Assembly: GCF_000429765.1 (NCBI RefSeq)
Contig: NZ_AUCM01000005.1
Location: forward strand, 62,001-126,000
Origin: Gemmobacter nectariphilus DSM 15620
Lineage (GTDB): Bacteria; Pseudomonadota; Alphaproteobacteria; Rhodobacterales; Rhodobacteraceae
Reading direction: 5' to 3'
DNA length: 64,000 bases
Of the stretch, positions 54,276 to 63,693 are shown in pieces. The position numbers and the translations under genes were made by a program. The stretch's first letter is position 1; each line of letters starts with the position of its first letter. Under the pieces are notes generated by a model, which searched no databases, was not told where the DNA came from, and saw nothing but the letters and a program-made list of their open reading frames with translations.

Positions 54276-55806
54276 GCAGTTCCACCAGCACAACCCCGGC
54301 GCCAAGACCTGCAAGGGCCAGACCTGCCCCCAGAAGCACCCACCAGACCGGATGCGTGGCGCGGGCGGGCGGGCGGGCTGGGCCGGACTGGCGGATCAAC
54401 GCAGCCTCGACCATGGCGGGCAGGCGGGGGCCAAAACGGGCGACAACCCGCGCCGCGCGGCCCAGATCGCGGGCCAGCGCCATCGGCCCGACATTGCGGG
54501 TGATATAGGCCTCGACCACCGGCCGCGCGACCTTCCAGATGTTGATATGGGGATCGAGCGTGCGCGCGACGCCTTCGACCACCACCATCGTGCGTTGCAG
54601 CAAGATCAGCTCGGTCCGCGTCTGCATTCCGAACCGCTCTGTCACCTCGAACAGATAGGCCAGGAGCCGCGCCATCGAAATGCCGGTCGCATCCATGCCA
54701 AAGATCGGCTCGCCCACCACCCGCAGCGCGCGGGCGAATTCGTCGATGTCGCGGTCTGCGGGCACATAGCCGGCCTCGAAATGCACCTCGGCCACGCGGC
54801 GGTAATCGCGGCGGATGAAGCCGATCAGGATCTCGGCATAGACCCGGCGGGTGTATTCATCCAGCCGCCCCATGATGCCGAAATCATAGAACACCAGATC
54901 GCCGCTTGCCGCGACCTTGAGGTTGCCCTGGTGCATGTCGGCATGAAAGAACCCGTCGCGCAGCGCATGGGACAGGAACAGCGCCAGCACCCGCGACCCC
55001 AGCGCTACCCGGTCATGCCCCGCCGCATCCAGCGCCGGCAGGTCGGCAAGGCCGATCCCCTCGGCCCAGTCCAGCGTCATCACCTGACGCCCGGACAGGG
55101 ACCAGTTCGGGCGCGGCACGGTCATGCCCGCGTCATCCGCCGTGTTCGCGGCGAATTCGGCGGCCGAAGCCGCCTCGAGCCGCAGGTCCAGCTCGCCATC
55201 CACCACGCCTTCGAAATGCGCCACCACATCCGAGGGGCGCAAACGGCGCGAGAAGGGCACGATGGCCTCGATCAGCCAGGCCGCAAGGTGAAAGGCGTCG
55301 ATATCCTTGCGGAACGCCCGCTCGATGCCGGGGCGCAGCACCTTGACGGCAACCTCCTGCCCTGTCGCCGCCAGCCGCGCGCGGTGGACCTGGGCGATCG
55401 AGGCGGCGGCAACGGGTTCCGAAAATTCGGAGAAGGTCACATCCACGTCGATTTCCAGCTCGTCCGCGACGATCCGCTTGGCCGTGGCGGTGGCAAAGGG
55501 CGGCAGGCGGTCTTGCAGCATGGTCAGCTGCTGGGCCAGCTCTGCCCCCACGATGTCGGGCCGGGTCGAGAGGATCTGGCCGAACTTGACATAGGCCGGA
55601 CCCAGCGCGGTGATCGCGCGGGTGGCGGGCGGCAAGGTCGGATCGCCCCTGAGCCCCAGCCACTTGAACGGCCAGCCCATCACCCGCGCGGCAAAGCGCA
55701 GGCGGGGCGGTGCGTCCATGGCCTCGAGCACAACACCGATGGCGCCGGTGCGTTCCATGGTCGCCAGCGTGCGGATCAGCCGCCACAGGTTATGCGGGCC
55801 GCGCAT
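54271..55806 (-). CDS. ubiB: Ubiquinone biosynthesis ADCK/UbiB-family kinase-like protein
   Basis: UbiB is an atypical ATPase/kinase-fold protein needed for ubiquinone synthesis, acting at the membrane. The 511-residue protein has the ADCK KxGQ motif (YVKFGQILSTRPD), the ATP-site motif VAVKVLRPGIERAF, HADMHQGNLKVAASGDLVFYDFG, and a C-terminal membrane anchor (WVLLGAGLALAGLGAGVVLV). It follows ubiE by three bases and is the second gene of that unit. Part of its 3' end overlaps the gene-end repeat block. Confidence 0.96.
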   Translation of the reverse strand: MRGPHNLWRLIRTLATMERTGAIGVVLEAMDAPPRLRFAARVMGWPFKWLGLRGDPTLPPATRAITALGPAYVKFGQILSTRPDIVGAELAQQLTMLQDRLPPFATATAKRIVADELEIDVDVTFSEFSEPVAAASIAQVHRARLAATGQEVAVKVLRPGIERAFRKDIDAFHLAAWLIEAIVPFSRRLRPSDVVAHFEGVVDGELDLRLEAASAAEFAANTADDAGMTVPRPNWSLSGRQVMTLDWAEGIGLADLPALDAAGHDRVALGSRVLALFLSHALRDGFFHADMHQGNLKVAASGDLVFYDFGIMGRLDEYTRRVYAEILIGFIRRDYRRVAEVHFEAGYVPADRDIDEFARALRVVGEPIFGMDATGISMARLLAYLFEVTERFGMQTRTELILLQRTMVVVEGVARTLDPHINIWKVARPVVEAYITRNVGPMALARDLGRAARVVARFGPRLPAMVEAALIRQSGPARPPARATHPVWWVLLGAGLALAGLGAGVVLVELL

Positions 55807-55809
55807 CGG

Positions 55810-56562
55810 TTACAGCTTCCAGCCGGAATGCAGGGCGGCAATGCCCATGGTCAGGTTGCGGTATTTCACCTGACCAAAGTCAGCCGCGCGGATCATGCCG
55901 GCAAAGGTTTCCTGATCGGGGAACTGACGGATCGATTCCACCAGATACTGATAGCTGTCGCGATCGCCCGTCACCACCTGCCCCATCGTCGGGATGACAT
56001 TGAAGGAATAGAGGTCATAGGCCTTTTGCATCAGATCGTTCGGGATCTGGCTGAATTCCAGCACCATGATCCGCCCGCCAGGCCGCAGGACGCGATAGGC
56101 CTCGCGCAGCGCCTCGTCGATGCGCACGACGTTCCGGATGCCGAAGCTGATCGTGTAGACGTCAAAGCTGTTGTCGGCAAAGGGCAGCGCCATCGCATCG
56201 CCCACCACCCAGTCCAGCCGATCTGCCATGGCGCCGGCCTCGGCGCGCTGGCGCCCCTCGACCAGCATGGATTCGGTCATGTCGCACACCACCGCCGACG
56301 ATCCCGGCGCACGGCCAAGGAAGCGAAAGGCCACATCGCCCGTGCCGCCCGCCACATCCAGCAGGCGCTGGCCAGGGCGCGGGGCCAGCCAGTCCATCAT
56401 CGCATCTTTCCAGATGCGATGGATGCCCATGCTCATCAGGTCGTTCATCACGTCGTATTTCGAGGCGACCGAGGTGAACACCCCATGCACCATGCCGGCC
56501 TTTTCCGATTCCGGCACGTCGCGAAACCCGAAATGCGTTGTCGCGTCCTTGTCGTCGGTCAT
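55810..56562 (-). CDS. ubiE: Ubiquinone/menaquinone biosynthesis C-methyltransferase
   Basis: UbiE methylates the quinone ring with S-adenosylmethionine. The 250-residue product has the family [20 protein letters not shown] start, [19 protein letters not shown] as SAM motif I, and the [20 protein letters not shown] and [12 protein letters not shown] motifs. The ATG at 56562 is the only start that fits the family. It lies directly upstream of ubiB, giving a quinone unit. Confidence 0.97.
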   Translation of the reverse strand: MTDDKDATTHFGFRDVPESEKAGMVHGVFTSVASKYDVMNDLMSMGIHRIWKDAMMDWLAPRPGQRLLDVAGGTGDVAFRFLGRAPGSSAVVCDMTESMLVEGRQRAEAGAMADRLDWVVGDAMALPFADNSFDVYTISFGIRNVVRIDEALREAYRVLRPGGRIMVLEFSQIPNDLMQKAYDLYSFNVIPTMGQVVTGDRDSYQYLVESIRQFPDQETFAGMIRAADFGQVKYRNLTMGIAALHSGWKL

Positions 56563-56649
56563 GCCGCGCCCTCGCCCGAAAATTGCCACGAGGGGGATAT
56601 AGCCGGGCAGGGTCGAAGGGGAAACCGGCAAATGGCCACAGGAACCGCC

Positions 56650-57228
56650 ATGACATATGACGATCCGCTGATGATTGCCCTGCTGCTGCTTGGCGTTCCG
56701 GCGCTGCTGGTCAATCTGTCGGCCTGGCTGCTGGGCAGGTGGATCGCTCCGCCCTTGCAATGGCAGGGCCATGGACCGGCCACGCCTGCCGGGGCGCCGC
56801 CCGGGCACGGCACGGCCGAGACGCGACTGTCCGCATCGACTGGCTGGCGCGCGGTCGTGGCCGTGATGATTGCAGGCCTGGGGCTGGCACTGGTGCGGCT
56901 GAACGGTGGCGAGCTGCCATCCTGGCCGGCGCTGGCGGTTCTGGCGGTGCTGGGCTGGAATGCCCTTGCGCTCTGGCTGTGGCAGTTGCGGTTCGACTCG
57001 GTCGGTGTCTCGGTGCCGGTCCTGATCTTCTGGCGCCGCGCGCGGCTGTGGCGGCAGCTGGACAGCGTGGCCGACGACAACCCGCTGTTCGTGACGCTTC
57101 ACTTTGCCGATGGCGCGGTGATGCGGGTGCCAAAGCATATTGCCGGCGGGGACAAGTTGCTGCACATGGCGGCCTACTGGATCACTCAGGATCAGGCACC
57201 CGCCCATGCCCGAATTGCCCGAGGTTGA
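56650..57228 (+). CDS. Small membrane protein of unknown function
   Basis: This protein of about 192 residues is not recognised. It has two to three hydrophobic segments ([34 protein letters not shown] and [18 protein letters not shown]) and then a soluble C-terminal half with a [20 protein letters not shown] strand and many Trp and Arg residues. Another ATG at 56632 could start it. It is divergent from ubiE and overlaps the start of mutM by 23 bases, so the two are probably cotranscribed. A PH-like or membrane-associated role is a guess only. Confidence 0.6.
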   Translation: MTYDDPLMIALLLLGVPALLVNLSAWLLGRWIAPPLQWQGHGPATPAGAPPGHGTAETRLSASTGWRAVVAVMIAGLGLALVRLNGGELPSWPALAVLAVLGWNALALWLWQLRFDSVGVSVPVLIFWRRARLWRQLDSVADDNPLFVTLHFADGAVMRVPKHIAGGDKLLHMAAYWITQDQAPAHARIARG

Positions 57229-58072
57229 AACCGTCCGCCGCGGCCTTGTGCCGCTGATGGAAGGGGCGACCATCGCCGCCGCCGACATCCGCCGCCCCGA
57301 TCTGCGCTGGCCCTTGCCCGACCGCATGGCACAGCGGCTGACCGGCCAGCGGGTGGATGCGCTGCGGCGGCGGTCGAAATACATCCTGGCCGATCTGTCG
57401 GGGGGCGAGACGCTGCTGATCCATCTGGGCATGTCGGGGCGGATGCTGATCTCGCCGCCTGGCGAGGGCGCACAGGTGGTGGGTGAGTTCACCCATGACC
57501 ACGGCGCCATCGGCAAGCATGACCATATCGTGCTGGACATGGACAATGGCGCGCGGATCACCTTCAACGATGCGCGCCGGTTCGGCATGATGGACCTGAT
57601 GGACACCGCCCGCGCCGAGACCCATCCGCTGCTGGCAGGGCTGGGGCCCGAACCCTTTGGCAACGGCTTTTCGGAAAGCTGGCTGGCCAGCCGGCTGGCC
57701 GGGCGCAAGACCCCGATCAAGGCCGCGCTGCTGGATCAGTCCAATATTGCGGGCCTTGGCAATATCTATGTCTGCGAGGTGCTGTTTCGCGCCGGCATCC
57801 ACCCGGCCACGCTGGCGCGCGATCTGACGCCGGCGCAGATCGCCCGGCTGGTCCCGCTGATCCGCGAGGTGCTGGCCGAGGCGATCGAGGCGGGCGGATC
57901 CTCCTTGCGCGATTACCGTCAGGCCGATGGCGAGCTGGGCTATTTCCAGCACGCCTTTCGGGTCTATGGCCGCGAGGGCGAAGCTTGCGTCACCCCCGGC
58001 TGCACCGGCACCATCGCGCGGCTTGTGCAATCGGGGCGATCGTCCTTCTTCTGCCCGCTGTGCCAGAGATGA
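57206..58072 (+). CDS. mutM: Formamidopyrimidine-DNA glycosylase
   Basis: MutM removes 8-oxoguanine and formamidopyrimidines from DNA and nicks the strand. The 288-residue product starts with the catalytic proline in [13 protein letters not shown], has the catalytic Glu (E3), RRRSKYILA with the conserved lysine, the helix-two-turn-helix [20 protein letters not shown], and the C-terminal zinc finger CVTPGCTGT and FFCPLCQR (Cys4). The start overlaps the preceding membrane protein gene. Confidence 0.97.
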   Translation: MPELPEVETVRRGLVPLMEGATIAAADIRRPDLRWPLPDRMAQRLTGQRVDALRRRSKYILADLSGGETLLIHLGMSGRMLISPPGEGAQVVGEFTHDHGAIGKHDHIVLDMDNGARITFNDARRFGMMDLMDTARAETHPLLAGLGPEPFGNGFSESWLASRLAGRKTPIKAALLDQSNIAGLGNIYVCEVLFRAGIHPATLARDLTPAQIARLVPLIREVLAEAIEAGGSSLRDYRQADGELGYFQHAFRVYGREGEACVTPGCTGTIARLVQSGRSSFFCPLCQR

Positions 58073-58132
58073 CTTGATCCCTGCCCCGGTCCTGATAGGA
58101 CTCGGCCCAGAAAAACGACTGGGGAACAAGCC

Positions 58133-58909
58133 ATGGCCTTTGAGACGATCATCGTCGAGATCGAGGACTACGTCGCCGTCGTGCGGCTGAACCGGCCCGA
58201 GGCGCTGAATGCGCTGAACGGCAAGTTGCTGGGCGAACTGGCCGAGGCGCTTGGGGCGCTGGACGCGAACGACAAGGTGCGCTGCATCGTCCTGACGGGA
58301 TCGGAAAAGGCCTTTGCGGCTGGCGCCGACATCAAGGAGATGTCCGAGAAATCCTTTGTCGACATGTTCACGCAGGATTTCTTTACCCCGGAAACCGAAG
58401 CCCTGCTGCGCGTGCGCAAGCCCATCGTGGCCGCGGTCGCCGGCTATGCCCTGGGCGGCGGGTGCGAGCTGGCGATGATGTGCGATTTCATCATCTGCGC
58501 CGACAATGCCAAGTTCGGCCAGCCGGAAATCAACCTTGGGGTCGTGGCCGGGATCGGCGGCACCCAGCGTCTGACGCGCTTTGTCGGCAAGTCCAAGTCG
58601 ATGGACATGCACCTGACCGGCCGCTTCATGGACGCGGCCGAGGCTGAACGCTCGGGCCTTGTCTCGCGCGTGGTGCCGCTCAAGGATCTGATGAAGGAAA
58701 CCATGGCCGCCGCCCGCAAGATCGCGGAAAAATCGCAGATCGCGGTGATGGTGGTCAAGGAATCGGTCAACCGCAGCTATGAGACCACGCTGCGCGAAGG
58801 CATCCTGTTCGAGCGCCGCGTGTTCCATTCGCTGTTCGCCAGCGAGGATCAGAAGGAAGGCATGGCCGCCTTCATGGAAAAGCGCACCCCGCAGTTCCGC
58901 GACAAGTAA
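58133..58909 (+). CDS. Enoyl-CoA hydratase
   Basis: The 258-residue crotonase-fold protein hydrates 2-trans-enoyl-CoA in fatty acid oxidation. The oxyanion-hole motifs ALNAL and AAGADIKEM, the [12 protein letters not shown] block and the catalytic Glu region ([20 protein letters not shown]) match short-chain hydratases. The C-terminal [18 protein letters not shown] is typical. It starts 60 bases after mutM and is followed by a terminator. Confidence 0.93.
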   Translation: MAFETIIVEIEDYVAVVRLNRPEALNALNGKLLGELAEALGALDANDKVRCIVLTGSEKAFAAGADIKEMSEKSFVDMFTQDFFTPETEALLRVRKPIVAAVAGYALGGGCELAMMCDFIICADNAKFGQPEINLGVVAGIGGTQRLTRFVGKSKSMDMHLTGRFMDAAEAERSGLVSRVVPLKDLMKETMAAARKIAEKSQIAVMVVKESVNRSYETTLREGILFERRVFHSLFASEDQKEGMAAFMEKRTPQFRDK

Positions 58910-58913
58910 TTCA

Positions 58914-58942
58914 AGGGGGGCGCCGCCGGCGCCCCTTTCCTT
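58914..58942 (+). terminator. Terminator after the enoyl-CoA hydratase
   Basis: GGGGCGCC / GGCGCCCC arms with a GCC loop (58917-58935), followed by TTTCC, five bases after the stop codon. Confidence 0.7.
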
Positions 58943-59006
58943 TGGTGCGGCGATGGTGTATGCGCCGCCCTTACATGCGCGTGGGCCCGCTTAGGCAAGA
59001 ATCGAT

Positions 59007-59024
59007 CCGGTCATCTGTGACCGG
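59007..59024 (+). other. Leader hairpin upstream of rpsT
   Basis: CCGGTCA-TCTG-TGACCGG is a perfect 7-bp stem with a four-base loop, 55 bases before the rpsT ATG. It may be a promoter operator or a leader structure; S20 is known to be autoregulated in enterobacteria, but this is inference. Confidence 0.4.
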
Positions 59025-59078
59025 GTTTCGGGTCTTTTGCGCAACCGTAACGTAACAGACCTGAAAGATCGAAAGCCC

Positions 59079-59354
59079 ATGGCCAATACGCCCCAGTCCG
59101 AAAAACGCGCCCGTCAGTCCGAAGCCCGCTATGCCGTGAACAAGGCACGCCGCTCGCGCATCCGCACCTACCTGCGCAAGGTGGAAGAAGCGATCGCCTC
59201 GGGCAATGCCGACGCGGCCAAGGCGGCTCTGCTGGCCGTGCAGCCGGAACTGGACCGTGGCGTCACCAAAGGCGTTCTGCACAAGAATACGGTCGCGCGC
59301 AAAATGTCGCGCCTGTCGGCCCGCGTGAAGGCCCTGGGCACCGCTTCGGCCTGA
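59079..59354 (+). CDS. rpsT: 30S ribosomal protein S20
   Basis: S20 binds the 5' domain of 16S rRNA. The 91-residue protein starts [19 protein letters not shown] and has the conserved [19 protein letters not shown] and [20 protein letters not shown] segments. The ATG at 59079 is the family start. It is upstream of dnaA in the same direction, a conserved arrangement in alphaproteobacteria, and is followed by a terminator. Confidence 0.97.
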   Translation: MANTPQSEKRARQSEARYAVNKARRSRIRTYLRKVEEAIASGNADAAKAALLAVQPELDRGVTKGVLHKNTVARKMSRLSARVKALGTASA

Positions 59355-59788
59355 ATTCTTCCGACATCTCAAGACGTTGTGACGGGCGCCCCATTCGGGC
59401 GCCCGTTCGTTTTTGTCACGCAACTGTGGCATCTGTGCAAAGGCTGCGGGATTCGGATCCGGCAATCCCCGAGTCAACAGCGAAGTTCGGTTGCGGCCGC
59501 CTTGCCGGGATTGCTAGCTTGGGCCTGCGATTCACATCGTCTCCTGGGGGGGGACATGACGATCGCAAGGGGCCTGCCGCGTTCTGCCAACCCTTTGCAT
59601 TTGTTTTGAAATGCGCAATTCCTGCGCGCCGCGATTCGACTGCTCCCGCAGGCGTTTCGTGGCGTGCCAGTGTGTTGTCTGCATCTCGCGTCCTCCCCCA
59701 GAGCGAAACGTGACCGCCATTGGCAGGCATGGCCATCCCTTCCGGGGTGGCTGTGGCAATGACAACAACAATGTTCAGATCGGGACAG
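59355..59788. other. Intergenic region between rpsT and dnaA
   Basis: The 434 bases hold the rpsT terminator, a 17-codon open frame at 59556-59609 preceded by a G-run, and an imperfect repeat TTGCATTT...AAATGCGCAA just after it. No DnaA boxes (TTATNCACA) or AT-rich cluster of the oriC type were seen. Confidence 0.5.
59382..59416 (+). terminator. Terminator of rpsT
   Basis: ACGGGCGCC / GGGCGCCCGT arms flank a short loop, followed by TCGTTTTTG. It lies 28 bases after the rpsT stop. Confidence 0.8.
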
Positions 59789-61162
59789 ATGACGGAAGAA
59801 ACTTGGGGGCAGGTGCGTGAAGAGCTTATCAAGCGGGTGGGCCGCAACAACTACCTGACCTGGATCGAGCCCCTGCGATTCGCCGACCTGTCTGACGGTG
59901 TGGCACGGTTTACCGTTCCGACCAGCTTTCATGGCGATTGGGTGGCGCGCAACTTTGGCGAACACATCCGGCGCGAGCTGATGAATTCCGGCGCCCCGGT
60001 GGCGCGCGTCGAATTCGCGGTCGCCCGTCAGGCCGCGCGCCCTGCCCCGGCGCCTGCGGCCCGCCCGGTGGCCGCCGCGCCCGCCGCCCAGCCCCAGCCC
60101 CGCCCGGCCGACGAGGCCGAACTGACCAGCGCCCCGCTGGATGCGCGCTTTACCTTTGACACGTTTGTGGTCGGCAAGCCGAACCAGCTGGCCCATGCTG
60201 CCGCACGCCGCGTGGCCGAGGGCGGGCCGGTCAGCTTCAACCCGCTGTTCCTCTATGGTGGCGTGGGGCTGGGCAAGACCCACCTGATGCACGCCATCGC
60301 CCACGAGATCACCGCCCGCAACCCGGACGCGCGCGTTCTGTATCTGTCGGCCGAGCAGTTCATGTACCGCTTTGTCCAGGCGCTGCGCGACAAGCAGATC
60401 ATGTCCTTCAAGGAGCTGTTCCGTTCGGTTGACGTGCTGATGGTCGATGACGTGCAGTTCATCGCCGGCAAGGACAGCACGCAGGAAGAGTTCTTCCATA
60501 CCTTCAACGCGCTGGTTGACCAGAACCGCCAGATCGTCATTTCCGCCGACCGCGCCCCGGGCGAGATCAAGGGCCTTGAAGAGCGAATCGCCAGCCGCCT
60601 GCAATGCGGCCTGATCGTCGATCTGCACCCGACCGACTATGAGCTGCGCCTTGGCATCTTGCAGCAGAAGGCGGATTTCTACCGCGGCCAGTATCCGGGC
60701 CTGAAGATTGCGCCGGGTGTCCTGGAGTTCCTGGCCCATCGCATCACCTCGAACGTGCGGGTGCTGGAAGGCGCGCTGACGCGGCTGTTCGCCTTTGCCT
60801 CGCTGGTCGGGCGGGAAATCACGCTGGATCTGGCGCAGGACTGCCTGGCCGACATCCTGCGCGCCTCGGACCGCAAGGTCACGATCGAGGAAATCCAGCG
60901 CAAGGTGGCGGAACATTACAACATTCGCCTGTCGGACATGATCGGACCGAAACGCCTGCGCGCCGTGGCCCGGCCGCGTCAGGTGGCGATGTATCTGTCC
61001 AAACAGCTGACCTCGCGCAGCCTGCCGGAAATCGGCCGCCGCTTTGGCGGGCGCGATCACACCACCATCATGCATGGCGTCAAGAAGATCGAAGAGCTGA
61101 TGTCGACCGACAGCCACCTTGCCGACGATCTGCAGATGCTGCGCCGCCTGCTGGAAGGCTGA
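59789..61162 (+). CDS. dnaA: Chromosomal replication initiator DnaA
   Basis: DnaA opens oriC and loads DnaB. The 457-residue protein (from ATG 59789, MTEETWGQVREEL) has domain I, a Pro/Ala-rich domain II linker, domain III with Walker A YGGVGLGKTHLMHAI and Walker B LMVDDVQFIAGKDSTQEEFF, and the C-terminal DNA-binding domain (PRQVAMYLSKQLTSRSLPEI and FGGRDHTTIMHGVKKI). Earlier ATGs at 59720 and 59759 would add 23 or 10 residues. The gene follows rpsT, and no oriC lies in the window. Confidence 0.95.
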   Translation: MTEETWGQVREELIKRVGRNNYLTWIEPLRFADLSDGVARFTVPTSFHGDWVARNFGEHIRRELMNSGAPVARVEFAVARQAARPAPAPAARPVAAAPAAQPQPRPADEAELTSAPLDARFTFDTFVVGKPNQLAHAAARRVAEGGPVSFNPLFLYGGVGLGKTHLMHAIAHEITARNPDARVLYLSAEQFMYRFVQALRDKQIMSFKELFRSVDVLMVDDVQFIAGKDSTQEEFFHTFNALVDQNRQIVISADRAPGEIKGLEERIASRLQCGLIVDLHPTDYELRLGILQQKADFYRGQYPGLKIAPGVLEFLAHRITSNVRVLEGALTRLFAFASLVGREITLDLAQDCLADILRASDRKVTIEEIQRKVAEHYNIRLSDMIGPKRLRAVARPRQVAMYLSKQLTSRSLPEIGRRFGGRDHTTIMHGVKKIEELMSTDSHLADDLQMLRRLLEG

Positions 61163-61273
61163 GGCGCCACGCTGCGGCGCAGAAATTCGCCGCAGCCTGC
61201 TTGCAGAAGGTGACATTCGCAGCGCCCCCGCCTATAACGCGCCCGAAATTGCAACCTTCGCGAAGGCGCTTCC

Positions 61274-62194
61274 ATGACCACGCTCGTTTTCGGCCACAAA
61301 TCCCCCGACACCGATTCCACCGGCTCGCCCATCATCTGGGCCTGGTACCTGTCCGAAGTGAAGGGCACCCCGGCGAAACCCGTGCTGCTGGGCGAGCCGA
61401 ACACCGAAGCCGCCTTCGTGCTCAAGCACTGGGATCTGGCCAAGCCGGAAATCATTGCGGACGTGTCGGCCGAGGACAAGGTTGTCATCGTTGACACCAA
61501 CAACCCGGCCGAGCTGCCCCCCTCGGTGAACGATGCCAAGATCGAAGGCATCATCGACCACCACATGCTGGTGGGCGGGTTGAAGACGAAAAACCCGATC
61601 GACATCACCATCCGCCCGCTGGCCTGCACCGCGACCATCATGCACGACCTGATGGGCGAGGCGCTGACCGCCGCGCCGCGCGGGATCAAGGGCGCGATGC
61701 TGTCGTGCATCCTGTCCGACACGCTGGAATTCCGCTCGCCCACCACCACCCCGCATGACCGTGCCGTGGCCGAGAAGCTGGCTGCCGATCTGGGCGTGAA
61801 CCTGAACGAGCTGGCCACCGCGATGTTCGAGGCGAAGTCGGACGTGTCCGCGTTCTCGGACGCCGAGCTGCTGCGGATGGACAGCAAGGAATACAACGTC
61901 GCCGGCAAGGAACTGCGCGTGAGCGTGCTGGAAACCACCGCGCCCAAGGTCGTGCTGGACCGCAAGGACAGCCTGATGGCCAGCATGGTGGACGTGGCCA
62001 AGGAAGACGGCGCTGATCAGGTGCTGCTGTTCGTCGTCGACATCATCAAGGAAGAAGCGACGCTTCTGGTGCCGAACGATCTGGTCAAGCAACTGGCCGA
62101 AGCCAGCTTTGGCTGCACCGTGTCGGGCGATACGGTCGTGCTGCCGGGCATCATGAGCCGCAAGAAGCAGATCATTCCGGCGCTCAAGCTGTGA
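61274..62194 (+). CDS. ppaC: Manganese-dependent inorganic pyrophosphatase
   Basis: This family II enzyme hydrolyses pyrophosphate and is unrelated to the usual PpaA type. The 306-residue protein has the DHH-family metal motifs FGHKSPDTDST, VDTNNPAELP and the DHH motif in IEGIIDHHMLVGG, and a C-terminal domain with RKKQIIPALK for substrate binding. It is monocistronic. A gene-end repeat follows. Confidence 0.95.
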   Translation: MTTLVFGHKSPDTDSTGSPIIWAWYLSEVKGTPAKPVLLGEPNTEAAFVLKHWDLAKPEIIADVSAEDKVVIVDTNNPAELPPSVNDAKIEGIIDHHMLVGGLKTKNPIDITIRPLACTATIMHDLMGEALTAAPRGIKGAMLSCILSDTLEFRSPTTTPHDRAVAEKLAADLGVNLNELATAMFEAKSDVSAFSDAELLRMDSKEYNVAGKELRVSVLETTAPKVVLDRKDSLMASMVDVAKEDGADQVLLFVVDIIKEEATLLVPNDLVKQLAEASFGCTVSGDTVVLPGIMSRKKQIIPALKL

Positions 62195-62258
62195 TCGTGA
62201 AGGGGGGCTTTGCGCCCCCCATCCCCGCCGGCCAGGGCCGGCGGGAATTCCCCCCGCA

Positions 62259-62281
62259 GGATATTTGTATCAAGGCGAAGG
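62259..62281 (+). repeat. Gene-end repeat copy h (GATATTTGTATCAAGGCGAAG)
   Basis: The motif follows two hairpins at 62201-62245 (GGGGGGC/GCCCCCC and CCGGCCAGGGCCGG). It lies 3' of ppaC in the same orientation and has the ATCAAGGCGAA ending of copy a. Confidence 0.65.
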
Positions 62282-62284
62282 GGA

Positions 62285-63658
62285 TCAGCAGTTCGGAACG
62301 TTGACGGCCAGCCCGCCCAGTGACGTTTCCTTGTATTTCTCGTTCATGTCGCGGCCGGTCTGACGCATCGTCTCGATGCAGGCGTCAAGGCTGACCAGAT
62401 GCTGGCCATCGCCCCGCAAGGCCAGAGAGGCGGCAGAGACCGCCTTGATCGCGCCAAGGCCGTTGCGTTCGATGCAGGGCACCTGGACCAGCCCCTTGAC
62501 CGGGTCACAGGTCATGCCAAGGTGGTGTTCGAGGGCGATTTCGGCGGCGTTTTCCACCTGTGCCGGCGAGCCGCCCAAGACCGCGCAAAGCCCCGCCGCC
62601 GCCATGGCCGCCGCGCTGCCGACCTCGGCCTGACAGCCACATTCCGCCCCGCTGATCGAGGCATTGTGCTTGCACAGGCCCCCGATGGCGGCCGCCGTCA
62701 ACAGGAACTCGCCCACGCGGTCCTGCGAGGCGCCGGGGACATGATCCAGCCAATAACGGATCACCGCAGGCACCACGCCCGAGGCACCATTGGTGGGCGC
62801 TGTCACCACCTGCCCGCCGGCCGCGTTTTCCTCGTTCACCGCCATGGCATAAAGGCTCATCCAGTCGTTGATGACATGCGGCGGGGCAAGGTTGCGGCCG
62901 CGTTCGGCCAGCAGCGCCTGATGGATGCCATGGGCGCGGCGGCGCACCTTCAGCCCGCCGGGCAGAATGCCCTCGGCCGCGATGCCGCGGTCGATGCAGG
63001 CGGCCATCACCTGCCAGAGCCGGGCAAGGCCTGCGTCAAGGTCTGCGGGCGGGCGGGTCGCGCATTCGTTGGCGCGCTTCATGGCGGCAATCGACAGGCC
63101 GGATTCGCGCGCCATCTGCAGCATCTGGGCTGCCGTCTCGAACGGATAGGGCACGCGGGCAGCGGGGCGGGCCTCGGCGCCTTGGGCGAGTTCGTCGGCT
63201 GTCAGGACAAAGCCGCCACCGACCGAGTAATAGGTTTCCTGAAAGATCACATCGCCCTGGGCGTCCGTGGCCCGCAGCACCATGCCATTGGCATGGCCCG
63301 GCAGCGGCGGGCCATAGTCAAAGATCAGATCGCGGGCCGGGTCGAAGGCCAGATCGCCCAGCCCCTCGGCCCGGATGCGGCGATGGGTGCGAATGTCGTC
63401 CAGCGCCGCTTCGGCGAGGGCATGGTCGTAGCTGTCGGGGGCGAACCCGGCAAGGCCAAGGATCGTCGCCCGGTCGGTCGCATGGCCGACGCCGGTAAAG
63501 GCCAGCGATCCGTGCAAGCTGGCGCGCAGGCCATGGGCATGGAACGGCAGGCCGCGCAGCCGGTCCAGAAAGCGCCGGCCCGCCACCATGGGGCCCATGG
63601 TATGCGAGGACGACGGCCCTATGCCGATCTTGAAGATCTCGAACACCGACAGGAACAT
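62285..63658 (-). CDS. sdaA: L-serine ammonia-lyase (single-chain, iron-sulfur)
   Basis: SdaA deaminates L-serine to pyruvate with a [4Fe-4S] cluster. The 457-residue single chain has the beta-domain [19 protein letters not shown] start and the alpha-domain cluster cysteines in [16 protein letters not shown] and [15 protein letters not shown]. The ATG at 63658 is the family start; an upstream frame to 63901 is not conserved. It is monocistronic here and converges on ppaC. Confidence 0.96.
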   Translation of the reverse strand: MFLSVFEIFKIGIGPSSSHTMGPMVAGRRFLDRLRGLPFHAHGLRASLHGSLAFTGVGHATDRATILGLAGFAPDSYDHALAEAALDDIRTHRRIRAEGLGDLAFDPARDLIFDYGPPLPGHANGMVLRATDAQGDVIFQETYYSVGGGFVLTADELAQGAEARPAARVPYPFETAAQMLQMARESGLSIAAMKRANECATRPPADLDAGLARLWQVMAACIDRGIAAEGILPGGLKVRRRAHGIHQALLAERGRNLAPPHVINDWMSLYAMAVNEENAAGGQVVTAPTNGASGVVPAVIRYWLDHVPGASQDRVGEFLLTAAAIGGLCKHNASISGAECGCQAEVGSAAAMAAAGLCAVLGGSPAQVENAAEIALEHHLGMTCDPVKGLVQVPCIERNGLGAIKAVSAASLALRGDGQHLVSLDACIETMRQTGRDMNEKYKETSLGGLAVNVPNC

Positions 63659-63693
63659 GATGCCTCCTCGCACCGCGATGGCGCGAGTCTGCC

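Noticed and set aside
54352-56649. Plus-strand frame antisense to ubiB and ubiE
   Set aside because: Only the final 192 codons (from 56650) look like a protein; the rest is opposite well-recognised ubiB and ubiE genes.
59355-59788. Chromosome origin next to dnaA
   Set aside because: No DnaA boxes, AT-rich unwinding stretch or GATC cluster is visible, and alphaproteobacterial origins are usually not next to dnaA.
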